From NCBI GenBank assembly GCA_023461495.1, contig JAEYLA010000042.1, forward strand, positions 1 to 18,225: a stretch of DNA of 18,225 nt. The letters are read 5' to 3'. Below, piece after piece: positions 6,891-14,390 of the stretch (the first letter of the stretch is position 1; the number at the start of each line of letters is the position of its first letter). The translations under genes and the position numbers were made by a program. Under the pieces are notes generated by a model, which worked only from the letters and a program-made list of their open reading frames with translations, ran no database searches and was not told the origin of the DNA. Source of the DNA: Bacillota bacterium. Lineage in GTDB: Bacteria; Bacillota; Clostridia; Christensenellales; CAG-138.

Positions 6891-8000
6891 TTATGGTGGA
6901 AGGCACTCTGTTCCCGTGCTACAGCGCACAGCCGTTACGGTCTTTCTCTTGATAAGCGTGACAGGCACAATGAGCTTAGCGCCCTGAGCATACAGGCTGA
7001 GCGCTGAGCGGGAGATGCTTTCCACTACCAACTTGGCCAGCCCTTCTGTGTTGCTGTCCACCGTAGTCAGCTCGGGCTCACTGAATTTGAGCTGCTCCAT
7101 GTTGTCGAACCCGATGACGCTCACTTCCTCAGGTACGGAAATGGCGTGGTTGCGCAGAGCGCGTATGGCGCCCACCGCCATAATATCATTAAACGCAAAT
7201 ATCGCTGTGGGTCGCTGTCCGCTTCGGCGTTCGCATACGAGGCGTAGGGCCGCCTCGTAACCACTTTGATACGCCCAGTCTCCATAGACGATGTTCTCGA
7301 GCGGAATTTCCAGCCCCAGTTCTGCAATCTGCTGGTAACATGCCGCCATCATATGCGTAGTGCTAAGGTATCCCTTTGGCCCTGAAATGATGCCAATCCG
7401 TTTATGGCCCATCTGCGCCAGATGATCGAGTGCCAACGTTGCGCCCCCCATGTGATCGCAATACATGGAGGGTATGCCGTCGTATTCTTCGTTGATCAGC
7501 AGCAGGGGAATATCCATCTGCCTGCCCTGTTCCAGCAGGGCAGGGTTTGTCTTTGTAATGAATATGATGGCTTGAAACGGATATTTGCGAGAAATCTCCT
7601 GTAAGTCGGCCACCGTGCCTATATTTGAATAGATCAGCTGCTGGTGGTTCGCATTGCATTCGCGCTCCAAATAATAAAACAGATCCGCATAGTAGGGTTG
7701 CGTAATTCTTTTGACGCAATCTTCTTCATTGATAAAGAAGCCGATCGTTTGCGCTTTGGACGGCGCTGCCAAAACGTTCCGGTTATAGACGACCTCGGTG
7801 CCAATACCCGCGCGTTTTTCCACCAGTTCATTGCTCACCAGCAGTTCCAGGGCTTTACGCGCAGTCGTGCGTTCCACCTTGAATCTTTCGCAAATGACGC
7901 GCTCAGAAGGAAGCAGTGTTCCACACGGATAAACCCCATCGAGTATCTCCTGCTTTAACGTGCCATATATGGCTTTATATAGGTACTTATGTGCTCCCAT
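6891..8000 (-). CDS. AraR-like transcriptional regulator (GntR wHTH + LacI-type sugar-binding domain)
   Basis: This 369-residue protein has a GntR-type winged helix at the N-terminus (about 1-70; LPSERVICERF and VERTTARKALELLV are the recognition region). A periplasmic-binding-protein-like effector domain follows (about 85-350; GFFINEED, DHMGGATLALDHLAQMGHKRIGIISGP, FAFNDIMAVGAIRAL, SVIGFDN). This architecture is that of Bacillus AraR and related sugar-responsive repressors. The ATG at 8000 is preferred because GGAG lies about 8 nt upstream; a TTG at 8012 is in frame but poorly placed. It is the last gene in the direction of the importer operon and has its own candidate promoter. The likely role is repression of the importer operon, relieved by the imported sugar or a derivative. 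Confidence 0.88.
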   Translation of the reverse strand: MGAHKYLYKAIYGTLKQEILDGVYPCGTLLPSERVICERFKVERTTARKALELLVSNELVEKRAGIGTEVVYNRNVLAAPSKAQTIGFFINEEDCVKRITQPYYADLFYYLERECNANHQQLIYSNIGTVADLQEISRKYPFQAIIFITKTNPALLEQGRQMDIPLLLINEEYDGIPSMYCDHMGGATLALDHLAQMGHKRIGIISGPKGYLSTTHMMAACYQQIAELGLEIPLENIVYGDWAYQSGYEAALRLVCERRSGQRPTAIFAFNDIMAVGAIRALRNHAISVPEEVSVIGFDNMEQLKFSEPELTTVDSNTEGLAKLVVESISRSALSLYAQGAKLIVPVTLIKRKTVTAVRCSTGTECLPP

Positions 8001-8031
8001 GATATTCTCCAAATAGATCAGCGCTTGCTTT

Positions 8032-8064
8032 ATTATACTATATAAGTTTTAAAAACGCACATGT
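8032..8064 (-). promoter_or_regulatory. Candidate promoter of the AraR-like regulator with overlapping ACATGT core
   Basis: On the - strand a perfect TATAAT occupies 8037-8032, about 32 nt before the regulator ATG. The minus-35 position is poor, and the palindromic hexamer ACATGT lies immediately upstream (8059-8064), where an operator would interfere with RNA polymerase. A second copy, extended to the 10-bp palindrome CCACATGTGG, is at 8112-8121. The same core recurs near the importer promoter, so autoregulation is plausible. Confidence 0.4.
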
Positions 8065-8081
8065 CTTTCCGACCGCAAAAA

Positions 8082-8106
8082 CAGCCCGTCTTTCTTCAGG
8101 CTTTTC
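8082..8106 (-). terminator. Weak terminator-like hairpin after the HIT gene
   Basis: Read on the - strand, AGCC and GGCT flank a loop of about 12 nt and are followed by GTTTTTG. The stem is short, so termination would be partial at best. Its place between the HIT gene and the regulator promoter fits partial separation of the two units. Confidence 0.25.
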
Positions 8107-8165
8107 TGCATCCACATGTGGTATCCATCTGCGTTGCACGCGGCGGTCTTCTTCTTTGCAAACAT

Positions 8166-8597
8166 TCAAGGCGCCGCATTCAGGGCTGCTCGGATGGATG
8201 CGGCCAGTTGCCCATACTCCGCATCTGTCAAATAGACACCCGGTTGTGGGTCCATTAAAAATATACTTCCAAATTGGGGCGTTCCTTCATACTTGGGAAC
8301 AAGATGCAGATGGCTATGACGTACAATATCCCCGAACATTCCAAGATTAATCTGGACGGGGGTAAACACGGTGTTTAATGCTTTTACCGCGTTATGTGCC
8401 GCGGCAAAGAAAGCGGCGCACTCCGCTGCGTCCATGTCTGCCACCATTTCCGTATGCTTTGAGTAAGCCAGTACAGCACGGCCGCGGTAGGTCTGATTCC
8501 TGAACAGGTAAAGCGGAAAGCCGTCAATCTCGCATACAGGAAACATAATGTTAAGGAGCGCCTCGCTCCTGGCACAGTACATACACACGTTTTGCAT
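8166..8597 (-). CDS. HIT-domain protein (nucleotide hydrolase/transferase superfamily)
   Basis: This 143-residue protein carries the histidine triad His94-Ser-His96-Leu-His98 followed by LVPKYEG, the catalytic signature of HIT hydrolases and transferases acting on nucleotide-phosphate bonds. An N-terminal CxxC pair (Cys5, Cys8) resembles the metal-binding pair of some HIT and GalT-like proteins. The ATG at 8597 is preferred over upstream ATGs because AGGA precedes it by 6 nt. The gene follows the sugar-binding protein by about 80 nt on the same strand, so it is probably part of the importer operon. Its substrate (AMP conjugate, dinucleoside polyphosphate or sugar nucleotide) cannot be told. 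Confidence 0.85.
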   Translation of the reverse strand: MQNVCMYCARSEALLNIMFPVCEIDGFPLYLFRNQTYRGRAVLAYSKHTEMVADMDAAECAAFFAAAHNAVKALNTVFTPVQINLGMFGDIVRHSHLHLVPKYEGTPQFGSIFLMDPQPGVYLTDAEYGQLAASIRAALNAAP

Positions 8598-8616
8598 GAA
8601 AGTTCCTTTCATAGCG

Positions 8617-8647
8617 AGGACTTGCGCGCACAACGCGCGCAAGTCCT
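8617..8647 (-). repeat. Perfect 13-bp GC-rich hairpin between binding-protein and HIT genes
   Basis: AGGACTTGCGCGC (8617-8629) and GCGCGCAAGTCCT (8635-8647) form a perfect stem around a 5-nt loop. On the transcribed (-) strand no T tract follows, so it is not a classical terminator. Hairpins of this kind just after a binding-protein gene typically protect its 3' mRNA end and raise its dosage over other operon members. Confidence 0.65.
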
Positions 8648-8679
8648 TGCGTCGTTTGGAAACTGAGATGTATCAAGGC

Positions 8680-9807
8680 CTAATAGGCAGCTTCATATTG
8701 ATCCGCGTTCTCCTTGGTAACGATGGGAAGGGACATGCAGTTGTTCTTGTTTACAGGCATATTGCCTTGCAGAATGTCATGCACAAATTCCATAGCCCCG
8801 GTGATCTCCACCCTGGGACCTTGATAGATCAGTCCAATCATATTATCGGTGTTCTTAAGCGCGTTGAGATTGGGCTCCTGTCCACCGGCCGCGGAGGCGA
8901 TCTTAATGTGAGCGTTTTGGCCGGTCACATCGTCCTGAATGGCCTGCAGCGCGCCGTAAGCGCCACCATCGTCAATGGCGTAGACGAAGTCAATCTTACC
9001 GGAGTATTTGGTCAGGAAGGTGGCCATGTGTCCCTTGGCTTTTTCTACGGAGAAATCGCAATCGGGAGATTCCTCGAGCTTGACGAAGCCGTAGCCCATC
9101 TCTGCGTTGCGGTCCTCAAAGCCGAGCCTGCGCAAACGACCGGTGCTGTTGGAATCGTTCTGGCCCAAATGGACATACGCTTTGCCGTCCATCCCTGCAT
9201 CGTGGCACATATCGGCAGCCAATTGTCCTTCCACATAGCAGTCGGGACCGAAGAAAGCCGTTGTGTAGGCATCGCCGCTCGGGTCGAGCGCGGTATTGCA
9301 TACCACAAGATAAATGCCCTTTTCATTGATCTTCTTGGCGCTTGAAACAAATGCCATGTTATCAACCGGCTGCACCATGATCAGGCTTGCGCCCATGGCG
9401 ACGGCTTCGTCAGCCTGCTGTGCTTGCAGCGTTGCGTCAGACTGTGCGTCGAATGCTACCCACTCGGCATCCGGGTAGACGGGCGCCAGGTCCTTGAACA
9501 TGCGGAAGTAAGCGCCGCTGTAGGGCGAGGTGGACTTGGCCATCAGCAGGCAAACGATAGGCTTGTTGCCACCCTCATAAAGATTAGGGCCGGTCGGCGT
9601 CGTTTCGATATTCGCGGTTTGCTGGGTCACCACTTCCGCACCCGAAGAATCGGATGAGGGTGCAATGGCACTGGCTGTTGGCGCGGCGGGTTCGGGTGTT
9701 GCCGCGGCATCGGGCGTCACGTCCGCAGACGCTGAGGGCGATGCGCAGCCGGCAAGCGTGCCGGCAAGCATGAAAGCTACCATGAGCATTGAAAGGATTT
9801 TCTTCAT
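8680..9807 (-). CDS. CUT2-type sugar ABC transporter, lipoprotein substrate-binding protein
   Basis: This 375-residue protein has a lipoprotein signal peptide (MKK, hydrophobic core, LAGC with Cys21). A linker rich in Ala, Pro, Thr and Ser follows (about 22-75), then a type-1 periplasmic-binding fold (KPIVCLLMAKSTSPYSGAYFRMF; AQQADEAVAMGASLIMVQPVDNMAF; YAIDDGGAYGALQAIQD). It would be anchored on the outer face of the membrane and hand a sugar to the two permeases encoded upstream. The ATG at 9807 is chosen for its ideal AGGAGG 7 nt upstream; a start at 9849 would spoil the signal peptide. The ligand is not evident; the family covers ribose, galactose, xylose, rhamnose, autoinducer-2 and sugar alcohols. 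Confidence 0.92.
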   Translation of the reverse strand: MKKILSMLMVAFMLAGTLAGCASPSASADVTPDAAATPEPAAPTASAIAPSSDSSGAEVVTQQTANIETTPTGPNLYEGGNKPIVCLLMAKSTSPYSGAYFRMFKDLAPVYPDAEWVAFDAQSDATLQAQQADEAVAMGASLIMVQPVDNMAFVSSAKKINEKGIYLVVCNTALDPSGDAYTTAFFGPDCYVEGQLAADMCHDAGMDGKAYVHLGQNDSNSTGRLRRLGFEDRNAEMGYGFVKLEESPDCDFSVEKAKGHMATFLTKYSGKIDFVYAIDDGGAYGALQAIQDDVTGQNAHIKIASAAGGQEPNLNALKNTDNMIGLIYQGPRVEITGAMEFVHDILQGNMPVNKNNCMSLPIVTKENADQYEAAY

Positions 9808-9850
9808 TTTTGCTCCTCCTGATATGATGTTCTTTGCGCTTGGCACCATA

Positions 9851-9864
9851 ACCTCTTAAGAGGT
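9851..9864. repeat. 14-bp palindrome ahead of the binding-protein gene
   Basis: ACCTCTTAAGAGGT is a perfect palindrome in the 104-nt gap between the second permease and the binding-protein gene. The flanks GCACC and GGTGC offer an alternative pairing with part of it. It could be an RNA processing or stabilising element at the 5' side of the binding-protein message, or an operator; there is no further evidence. Confidence 0.4.
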
Positions 9865-9911
9865 GCGTCTTGCACAAATTAAAAGTTCACTTATGTACGT
9901 CCTGCGGTAGT

Positions 9912-10907
9912 CTATCTAAGACCTGCGGTGGCCTGCCGGCTGACCTTGGCGCTGATTACATCCACAATCAAAAAGATGATGAGTATGACGCCCACAATAC
10001 CAATTTGCAGGTTGGCCAGCGAGGAGTCCACCATATAGAGTACCTTCTGAATCAGCTGCATAGCCGCAACGCCCAGTACCGCGCGCAGCGTGTTGCCTGA
10101 ACCGCCCGTCACGCGCATACCGCCCAGCACGCATGCCGCAACGGTCTGCATAGAATAACGCTCGCCGATGACTGCGTTTCCCGAAGAGTTAAAGGAAGTG
10201 ACAAGTAGCGCCGTGATGGCGGCAAACACGCCGGAAATCGCATAGCACTCATAGGTAATGAGGCGTGTGTTGATGCCCGAATATTGCGCCGCCTCACGGT
10301 TGCCGCCTACTACATATAGGTTCTGACCGAACTGCGTGTATTTGAGAACGTAGGAGGTAATGAGCAGGCATACTACAAGTATTACCATTGGCAGCGTCAA
10401 CTCGAACAAGCCAAGGTCCACTACCTTCATTTCAAATAAATCCGCAATAAACTCGTTGGTATTCATAATAGGCACGCCATTGCTAAGGACCAAGCCGACG
10501 CCTCGAAATACCATCTGCGTGGTCAACGTCGCAATGAATGGATTCATTTTCAGGTCAGCTACCACAAATCCATTGAGCGTTCCTGCGATGGCGCCGCATA
10601 GCAATACCAGTGGAATAAACAACACGGGATGCAAATCTTTGGCCAGCAGCACCGTAATTACGGTTAGCATTGAAGTATTAAATCCCACTGAAAGATCATT
10701 GCAGCCGATCAGCATTACAAAGGACACGCCCAGAGCCATCATGCCCCAAAGGGAGATGTTTTTGAGGAGCACCGTAATAGAGGCACTGCTCAGATATGTA
10801 TCGGAGAAAAGGCCCGGCACCAGCAACAGCAGTGCGCTAAGGATGTATACAGTATTCTGCAGAAGGAAACCCCGCAATTGTTTGCGGTTTATTGTACGGG
10901 TATTCAT
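9912..10907 (-). CDS. CUT2-type sugar ABC transporter permease (second)
   Basis: This 331-residue, very hydrophobic protein has about eight to ten membrane segments and the RbsC-family pattern (MLIGCNDLSVGFNTSMLTV; GAIAGTLNGFVVADLKMNPFIATLTTQMVFRGVGLVLSNG; YTQFGQNLYVVGGNREAAQYSGIN; CVLGGMRVTGGSGN). The start at 10907 is preceded by GGAGG, and its ATG shares one base with the TGA stop of the preceding permease gene, so the two are coupled. It differs in sequence from its neighbour, so the channel is probably a heterodimer, as in RhaPQ, LsrCD and YtfT/YjfF systems. Confidence 0.92.
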   Translation of the reverse strand: MNTRTINRKQLRGFLLQNTVYILSALLLLVPGLFSDTYLSSASITVLLKNISLWGMMALGVSFVMLIGCNDLSVGFNTSMLTVITVLLAKDLHPVLFIPLVLLCGAIAGTLNGFVVADLKMNPFIATLTTQMVFRGVGLVLSNGVPIMNTNEFIADLFEMKVVDLGLFELTLPMVILVVCLLITSYVLKYTQFGQNLYVVGGNREAAQYSGINTRLITYECYAISGVFAAITALLVTSFNSSGNAVIGERYSMQTVAACVLGGMRVTGGSGNTLRAVLGVAAMQLIQKVLYMVDSSLANLQIGIVGVILIIFLIVDVISAKVSRQATAGLR

Positions 10908-11929
10908 CAGGATTTCCTCCTTCCCTTGGCAAGTTCCAGACGGTCGTTAATGTAAATTACAACCAGCATCAATATGCCGCGTATTACCCACTGCCACATG
11001 TAGGTAACGCCGAATTGAATATAGAACATATCCAGTGTGCCCAGGAACAGCGCACCCAGCAGCGTGCCTGACATTCTGCCAGCGCCGCCGGACATCACGG
11101 CCCCGCCCAATACTACGGCGATGATTGCATTAAACTCCTTGCCCGCGCCAAGCAGCATATCACCCGTCTGCGTGTAGGAGGCCATAAATATGCCGGCTAC
11201 GCTGGACATCAGGCCCGCCATTACGTAAGCGGCCAGCACCACACGCGAGGATTTAATGCCGGAAAACCTTGCCGCTACGCTGTTCCCGCCCACCGCAAAT
11301 ATCTTTCTGCCAAACACGGTCTTATGCAATACGAATCCCAGCACAAGGAAGCAGGCTAGGAGCAATATCAGCGGGAAGGATATGCCGAACACCCTGCCTC
11401 TGCCAATAAAGGAGAACAGTTCAAGACCGTCCTTAGCTGAGGCCGTCAGGCCGCCGTTGTAGAGGATGTTTGCACCCTGTATGGCGTACTGGGTACCAAG
11501 CGTGGCTACGAAGGAATTAAGCTTGAGCACGCCAACCAATATACCATTGACCAGCCCGCAAATTAATCCCACCAGCAGAGGGACGGTAAGCGCCATCAGC
11601 GAGGCGCCGGTGGGACCCAGTGTGGCGTAGTATTTCTGGGTGATGGTACAGCTCATAATGACCGTAAGCATCAGCGTTGAGCTTGTGGAAAGGTCATTGT
11701 TGCCGGTCACGATTACAAATGTAACGCCCGAGGCGATGAATGCGACGCTGGCGATGGAAAGTACCAACTTGATGAAATAATTGTAAATCGTCAGGGGGTT
11801 GGACATAATGGCCGGTGTTTTTATGAACTGCGCTGCGATAATTGCAATCAGTGCGCCGATGAGTACCAACGTCCTGATGCGATAGGCGTTGTCGCCCTTG
11901 GTTTTGATGGCTTCGCGGACGTTACGCAT
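10907..11929 (-). CDS. CUT2-type sugar ABC transporter permease (first)
   Basis: This 340-residue RbsC-family membrane protein carries VTGNNDLSTSSTLMLTV, LICGLVNGILVGVLKLNSFVATLGTQY, HKTVFGRKIFAVGGNSVAARFSGI and VLGGAVMSGGAGRMSG. The ATG at 11929 is preferred: AGAAGG lies 6 nt before it, and the 8-nt overlap with the ATPase stop allows translational coupling. An in-frame start at 11959 would lie deep inside the ATPase gene. It pairs with the next permease to form the membrane channel. Confidence 0.92.
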   Translation of the reverse strand: MRNVREAIKTKGDNAYRIRTLVLIGALIAIIAAQFIKTPAIMSNPLTIYNYFIKLVLSIASVAFIASGVTFVIVTGNNDLSTSSTLMLTVIMSCTITQKYYATLGPTGASLMALTVPLLVGLICGLVNGILVGVLKLNSFVATLGTQYAIQGANILYNGGLTASAKDGLELFSFIGRGRVFGISFPLILLLACFLVLGFVLHKTVFGRKIFAVGGNSVAARFSGIKSSRVVLAAYVMAGLMSSVAGIFMASYTQTGDMLLGAGKEFNAIIAVVLGGAVMSGGAGRMSGTLLGALFLGTLDMFYIQFGVTYMWQWVIRGILMLVVIYINDRLELAKGRRKS

Positions 11930-13433
11930 TAGAGACCTTCTTTCCGCCAAGCGCGGCAATCATGACCTCTTGGCTGTTGGTTTCCGTGGCGACTAACTCT
12001 CCGGTCAGCCTGCCTTCGTGCATAGTGATAATTCTATCGCTGATGCCAAGTATCTCAATCAGTTCGGAGGAAATGACGATAACCGCTACGCCCTGTGATG
12101 CCAACTCATTGATTAAGCGGTATATTTCAGACTTGGCACCCACGTCGATACCACGGGTAGGTTCGTCCAATATCAGCACCTTAGGACTCATCATCAGCCA
12201 CTTGGCAATAACCACCTTCTGCTGGTTGCCGCCGCTCAGCTCGCCAACCGTTTTTGACAGCGTAGGGGTCTTGACGTTCAAATATTCTTTATACTGGGTG
12301 GCGAACTTGTGCTCTGCTTTTACGTCTATAACGCCCAGCCGGTTGATCTCTTTCATCTTGATAATCATTTCGTTAAACAGGATATCCAGCTTCATGAATA
12401 AACCCTGCTGCCTTCTGTCTTCGGGCACCAGCCCGATACCGGCGCTGATTGCCTCAATGGAATCGCGTAGCGCGCGCTGCTGTCCATCCACAAAAATCTT
12501 GCCCGCGTCCAGACGGTCAATGCCGAACAGCGCAGTCATCACCTCAGACCGACCAGAGCCTACCAGACCAAAGAATCCCAGCACCTCTCCCTTGCGCACC
12601 GAGAAGCTAATATCCTTAAATACCCCTTCGCGGCAAAGGCCCCTGGCCTCCAGCACAACCTCTCCGATAGGGCAGGTTTTTTTGTTGAAATAGTTCTCAA
12701 TTTTGCGACCGATCATATGGCCGATAATTGTATCCGCACTAATGTCCTGTGTATTTGGAAATGTGGTTATTTTTTGACCGTCTCGGAACACAGAAATGCG
12801 GTCTGCGATTTCCTTAATTTCTTCAAGCTTATGGGAAATGTAAAATATCCCAATTCCCTTTTCTTTCAGCCTGCGGATGACATTAAAGAGTACCTGCGTT
12901 TCCTTTTCGGTCAGCGATGAAGTTGGCTCATCCATAATGATGATTTTGGCGTTTCGGGATACAGCGCGGCCAATTTCAAGCATCTGATGCTGTGCTACCG
13001 AAAGTTCCTTCGCAAGTGTCTTTACGGGAACATCCAGTTCAAGCATCTCAAGCACCTGTTTTGCGTCTTTGTAAAGCTTCTTGTAGTCGATCTGAAAACG
13101 AGAACGCATTGGCAGGTTACCTAAATATAAATTCTTGGCGACATCAATCAAAGGCACTATGGTCAGCTCCTGATAGATGCAGCTGATTCCCTTTTGAATG
13201 GATTGATGAATACTGGTAAACGAAACAGATTCCCCCTCAAAGAAGTATTCTCCCTCGTCGCGCTGATAGGCCCCGGTCAGAACCTTCATCAGCGTTGATT
13301 TTCCAGCGCCGTTCTCACCAACAACGGCATGTACTTCGCCGGGGTAAATATCCAAATCAACCCCGCCCAGTGCCTGTACGCCGGGGAAATACTTGCTGAT
13401 TCCTTTTACCTCGAGCACCGGAGTTTCTTTCAA
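11922..13433 (-). CDS. CUT2-type sugar ABC transporter, tandem ATPase (RbsA/MglA-like)
   Basis: This 503-residue protein has two nucleotide-binding domains, as usual for ribose-type importers. Domain 1 has Walker A GENGAGKST (39-47), LSVAQHQ (144-150) in the signature position, and Walker B IIIMDEP (164-170). Domain 2 has a degenerate Walker A GLVGSGRSE (289-297), a canonical LSGGNQQK signature (399-406), and Walker B VLILDEP (419-425). Asymmetric domains of this kind are normal for the family. The start is TTG 13433, with GGAAG about 11 nt upstream; the N-terminus (MKETPVLEVKGISKYFPGV) fits family starts. It is the first gene of the importer operon, about 330 nt from the predicted transcription start, implying a long leader. 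Confidence 0.93.
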   Translation of the reverse strand: MKETPVLEVKGISKYFPGVQALGGVDLDIYPGEVHAVVGENGAGKSTLMKVLTGAYQRDEGEYFFEGESVSFTSIHQSIQKGISCIYQELTIVPLIDVAKNLYLGNLPMRSRFQIDYKKLYKDAKQVLEMLELDVPVKTLAKELSVAQHQMLEIGRAVSRNAKIIIMDEPTSSLTEKETQVLFNVIRRLKEKGIGIFYISHKLEEIKEIADRISVFRDGQKITTFPNTQDISADTIIGHMIGRKIENYFNKKTCPIGEVVLEARGLCREGVFKDISFSVRKGEVLGFFGLVGSGRSEVMTALFGIDRLDAGKIFVDGQQRALRDSIEAISAGIGLVPEDRRQQGLFMKLDILFNEMIIKMKEINRLGVIDVKAEHKFATQYKEYLNVKTPTLSKTVGELSGGNQQKVVIAKWLMMSPKVLILDEPTRGIDVGAKSEIYRLINELASQGVAVIVISSELIEILGISDRIITMHEGRLTGELVATETNSQEVMIAALGGKKVSNA

Positions 13434-13735
13434 TCAATATCACTTCCGTTCTAAAAGATTTAAGACATATTTGGGCAAATTGCAACGCGGTGGATCATTG
13501 ACAGCGCGATGGAACAACTGTCGGTTGCAGACGCGTCTTATTCGTGCGTTCTTGAAAAATTCAGGGTGAGAGGAATGGACGGGATAGCCGACTTTAGAAA
13601 AGTGACTTAAGGAAACCCGCGCCTTTTCATGGCCTGAACCAGCAGATCGCGCGGCAAATTCTGCGGCGAACTTGCTACGGTATCACGAGCAATTGTCAAT
13701 GGGGCGTGAATTGAGGCGATTCAGCCAAACAAAAA
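13434..13735 (-). other. Long 5' leader of the importer operon
   Basis: About 300 nt separate the promoter-operator zone from the TTG start of the ATPase. No riboswitch is recognised. On the - strand an open stretch ending at 13607 reads LPRDLLVQAMKRRGFP before a stop, which looks like the tail of a protein but has no start or ribosome site. It could be a relic of a lost gene or chance. Confidence 0.3.
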
Positions 13736-13745
13736 ATACATGTAT
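13736..13745. promoter_or_regulatory. Candidate operator ATACATGTAT
   Basis: This perfect 10-bp palindrome (12 bp as AATACATGTATT, 13735-13746) lies just downstream of the predicted transcription start of the importer operon. It shares the ACATGT core with sites near the AraR-like regulator gene, so it is a candidate binding site for that regulator. Confidence 0.4.
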
Positions 13746-13751
13746 TAAATC

Positions 13752-13766
13752 GTGATGTAATATCAC
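13752..13766. promoter_or_regulatory. Candidate operator GTGATGTAATATCAC over the start of transcription
   Basis: Half sites GTGAT and ATCAC are separated by 5 bp. The element begins 3 nt from the minus-10 box of the importer promoter and covers the expected +1. That placement suits a repressor. The half sites recall Crp/Fnr-type sites, but no such regulator is encoded here, so the binding protein is open. Confidence 0.45.
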
Positions 13767-13768
13767 TC

Positions 13769-13797
13769 ATCATAACAACGAAATTCCGCATTGTCAA
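13769..13797 (-). promoter_or_regulatory. Sigma-70-type promoter of the importer operon
   Basis: Read on the - strand, TTGACA (13797-13792) is a perfect minus-35, followed by a 17-nt spacer and TATGAT (13774-13769). It points towards the ATPase gene and is closely followed by two palindromes. Confidence 0.75.
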
Positions 13798-14295
13798 CGG
13801 TGGATATTAATATTTTTTTCTCTATATTTTTTAATGTTTTCTTTAAAAAACGCCTAATATCGGCGCTTTTTTGGGGGATACTTAAAAGCGGTTATTATGG
13901 CCCCGCTAAAATGATGGGGCATTACCATGATACAACATGTGGTTTTTTATAAACCACCGTATCTTTCTATCGCATCAAGCAAAATATTATAGAAATTCAG
14001 GCAATTTTCCCACATTTTGCACCGAGTGGCTGGTTTAAAAAAAGCCACCCCGCATAAACTGCCGGTGGGTTCGGCAGATGCCGGGTTTTTCAATAAAACC
14101 GAAGCATCGTTTGATTAAACAATAATATAGAGAGAGCGCAGATACGTTTCGTGGCATTTCTTTAAAATGCATCATTTCCTGCAAAAATGCGTATAGAGCA
14201 CCGCAGGTATATGTCTATCCGGCTACGGTCAACACAGAAGAAGATTTCTAAAAAAGTGGTATAAATAGTACCATTTGTGGCCTTTTTAATACCAT
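13798..14295. other. AT-rich, hairpin-dense spacer between divergent promoters
   Basis: About 500 bp without a credible gene. Several inverted repeats are visible: CGCC/GGCG flanked by A and T runs (13845-13872), GCCCC/GGGGC (13900-13920), GTGGTTT/AAACCAC (13939-13957, overlapping an ACATGT at 13935-13940), GTGGCT/AGCCAC (14026-14048) and CTGCCG/CGGCAG (14059-14077), the last followed by GGGTTTTT (14083-14090). The final pair plus T run resembles an intrinsic terminator on the + strand. A small RNA or the remains of a lost gene could lie here. Confidence 0.4.
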
Positions 14296-14298
14296 TTG
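14257..14298. promoter_or_regulatory. Candidate FadR/GntR-type operator with tandem TACCATTTG repeats
   Basis: TACCATTTG occurs twice, at 14269-14277 and 14290-14298, exactly 21 bp apart (two helical turns, same DNA face), the second running into the minus-35 box. The first copy also forms an inverted pair TGGT (14257-14260) with ACCA (14270-14273). TGGT and ACCA half sites are common in FadR-subfamily operators, and a FadR-type regulator lies just beyond the controlled gene. Confidence 0.5.
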
Positions 14299-14324
14299 AC
14301 TTGCGGAGTGAGGGCGCATATAAT
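14296..14324 (+). promoter_or_regulatory. Sigma-70-type promoter of the transaldolase-like gene
   Basis: TTGACT (14296-14301), a spacer of exactly 17 nt, then a perfect TATAAT (14319-14324). Transcription would begin near 14331, leaving a leader of about 60 nt before ATG 14391. Confidence 0.8.
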
Positions 14325-14390
14325 GCGGAGTAGAAAAGTGAATCTGCATATATTTTCTTATAGTCTTGCATACAGAGGGGAGCATTTCTT

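Noticed and set aside
8548..9345. Open + frame of 265 codons
   Set aside because: Antisense shadow of the sugar-binding lipoprotein gene; no ribosome site and no recognisable domain.
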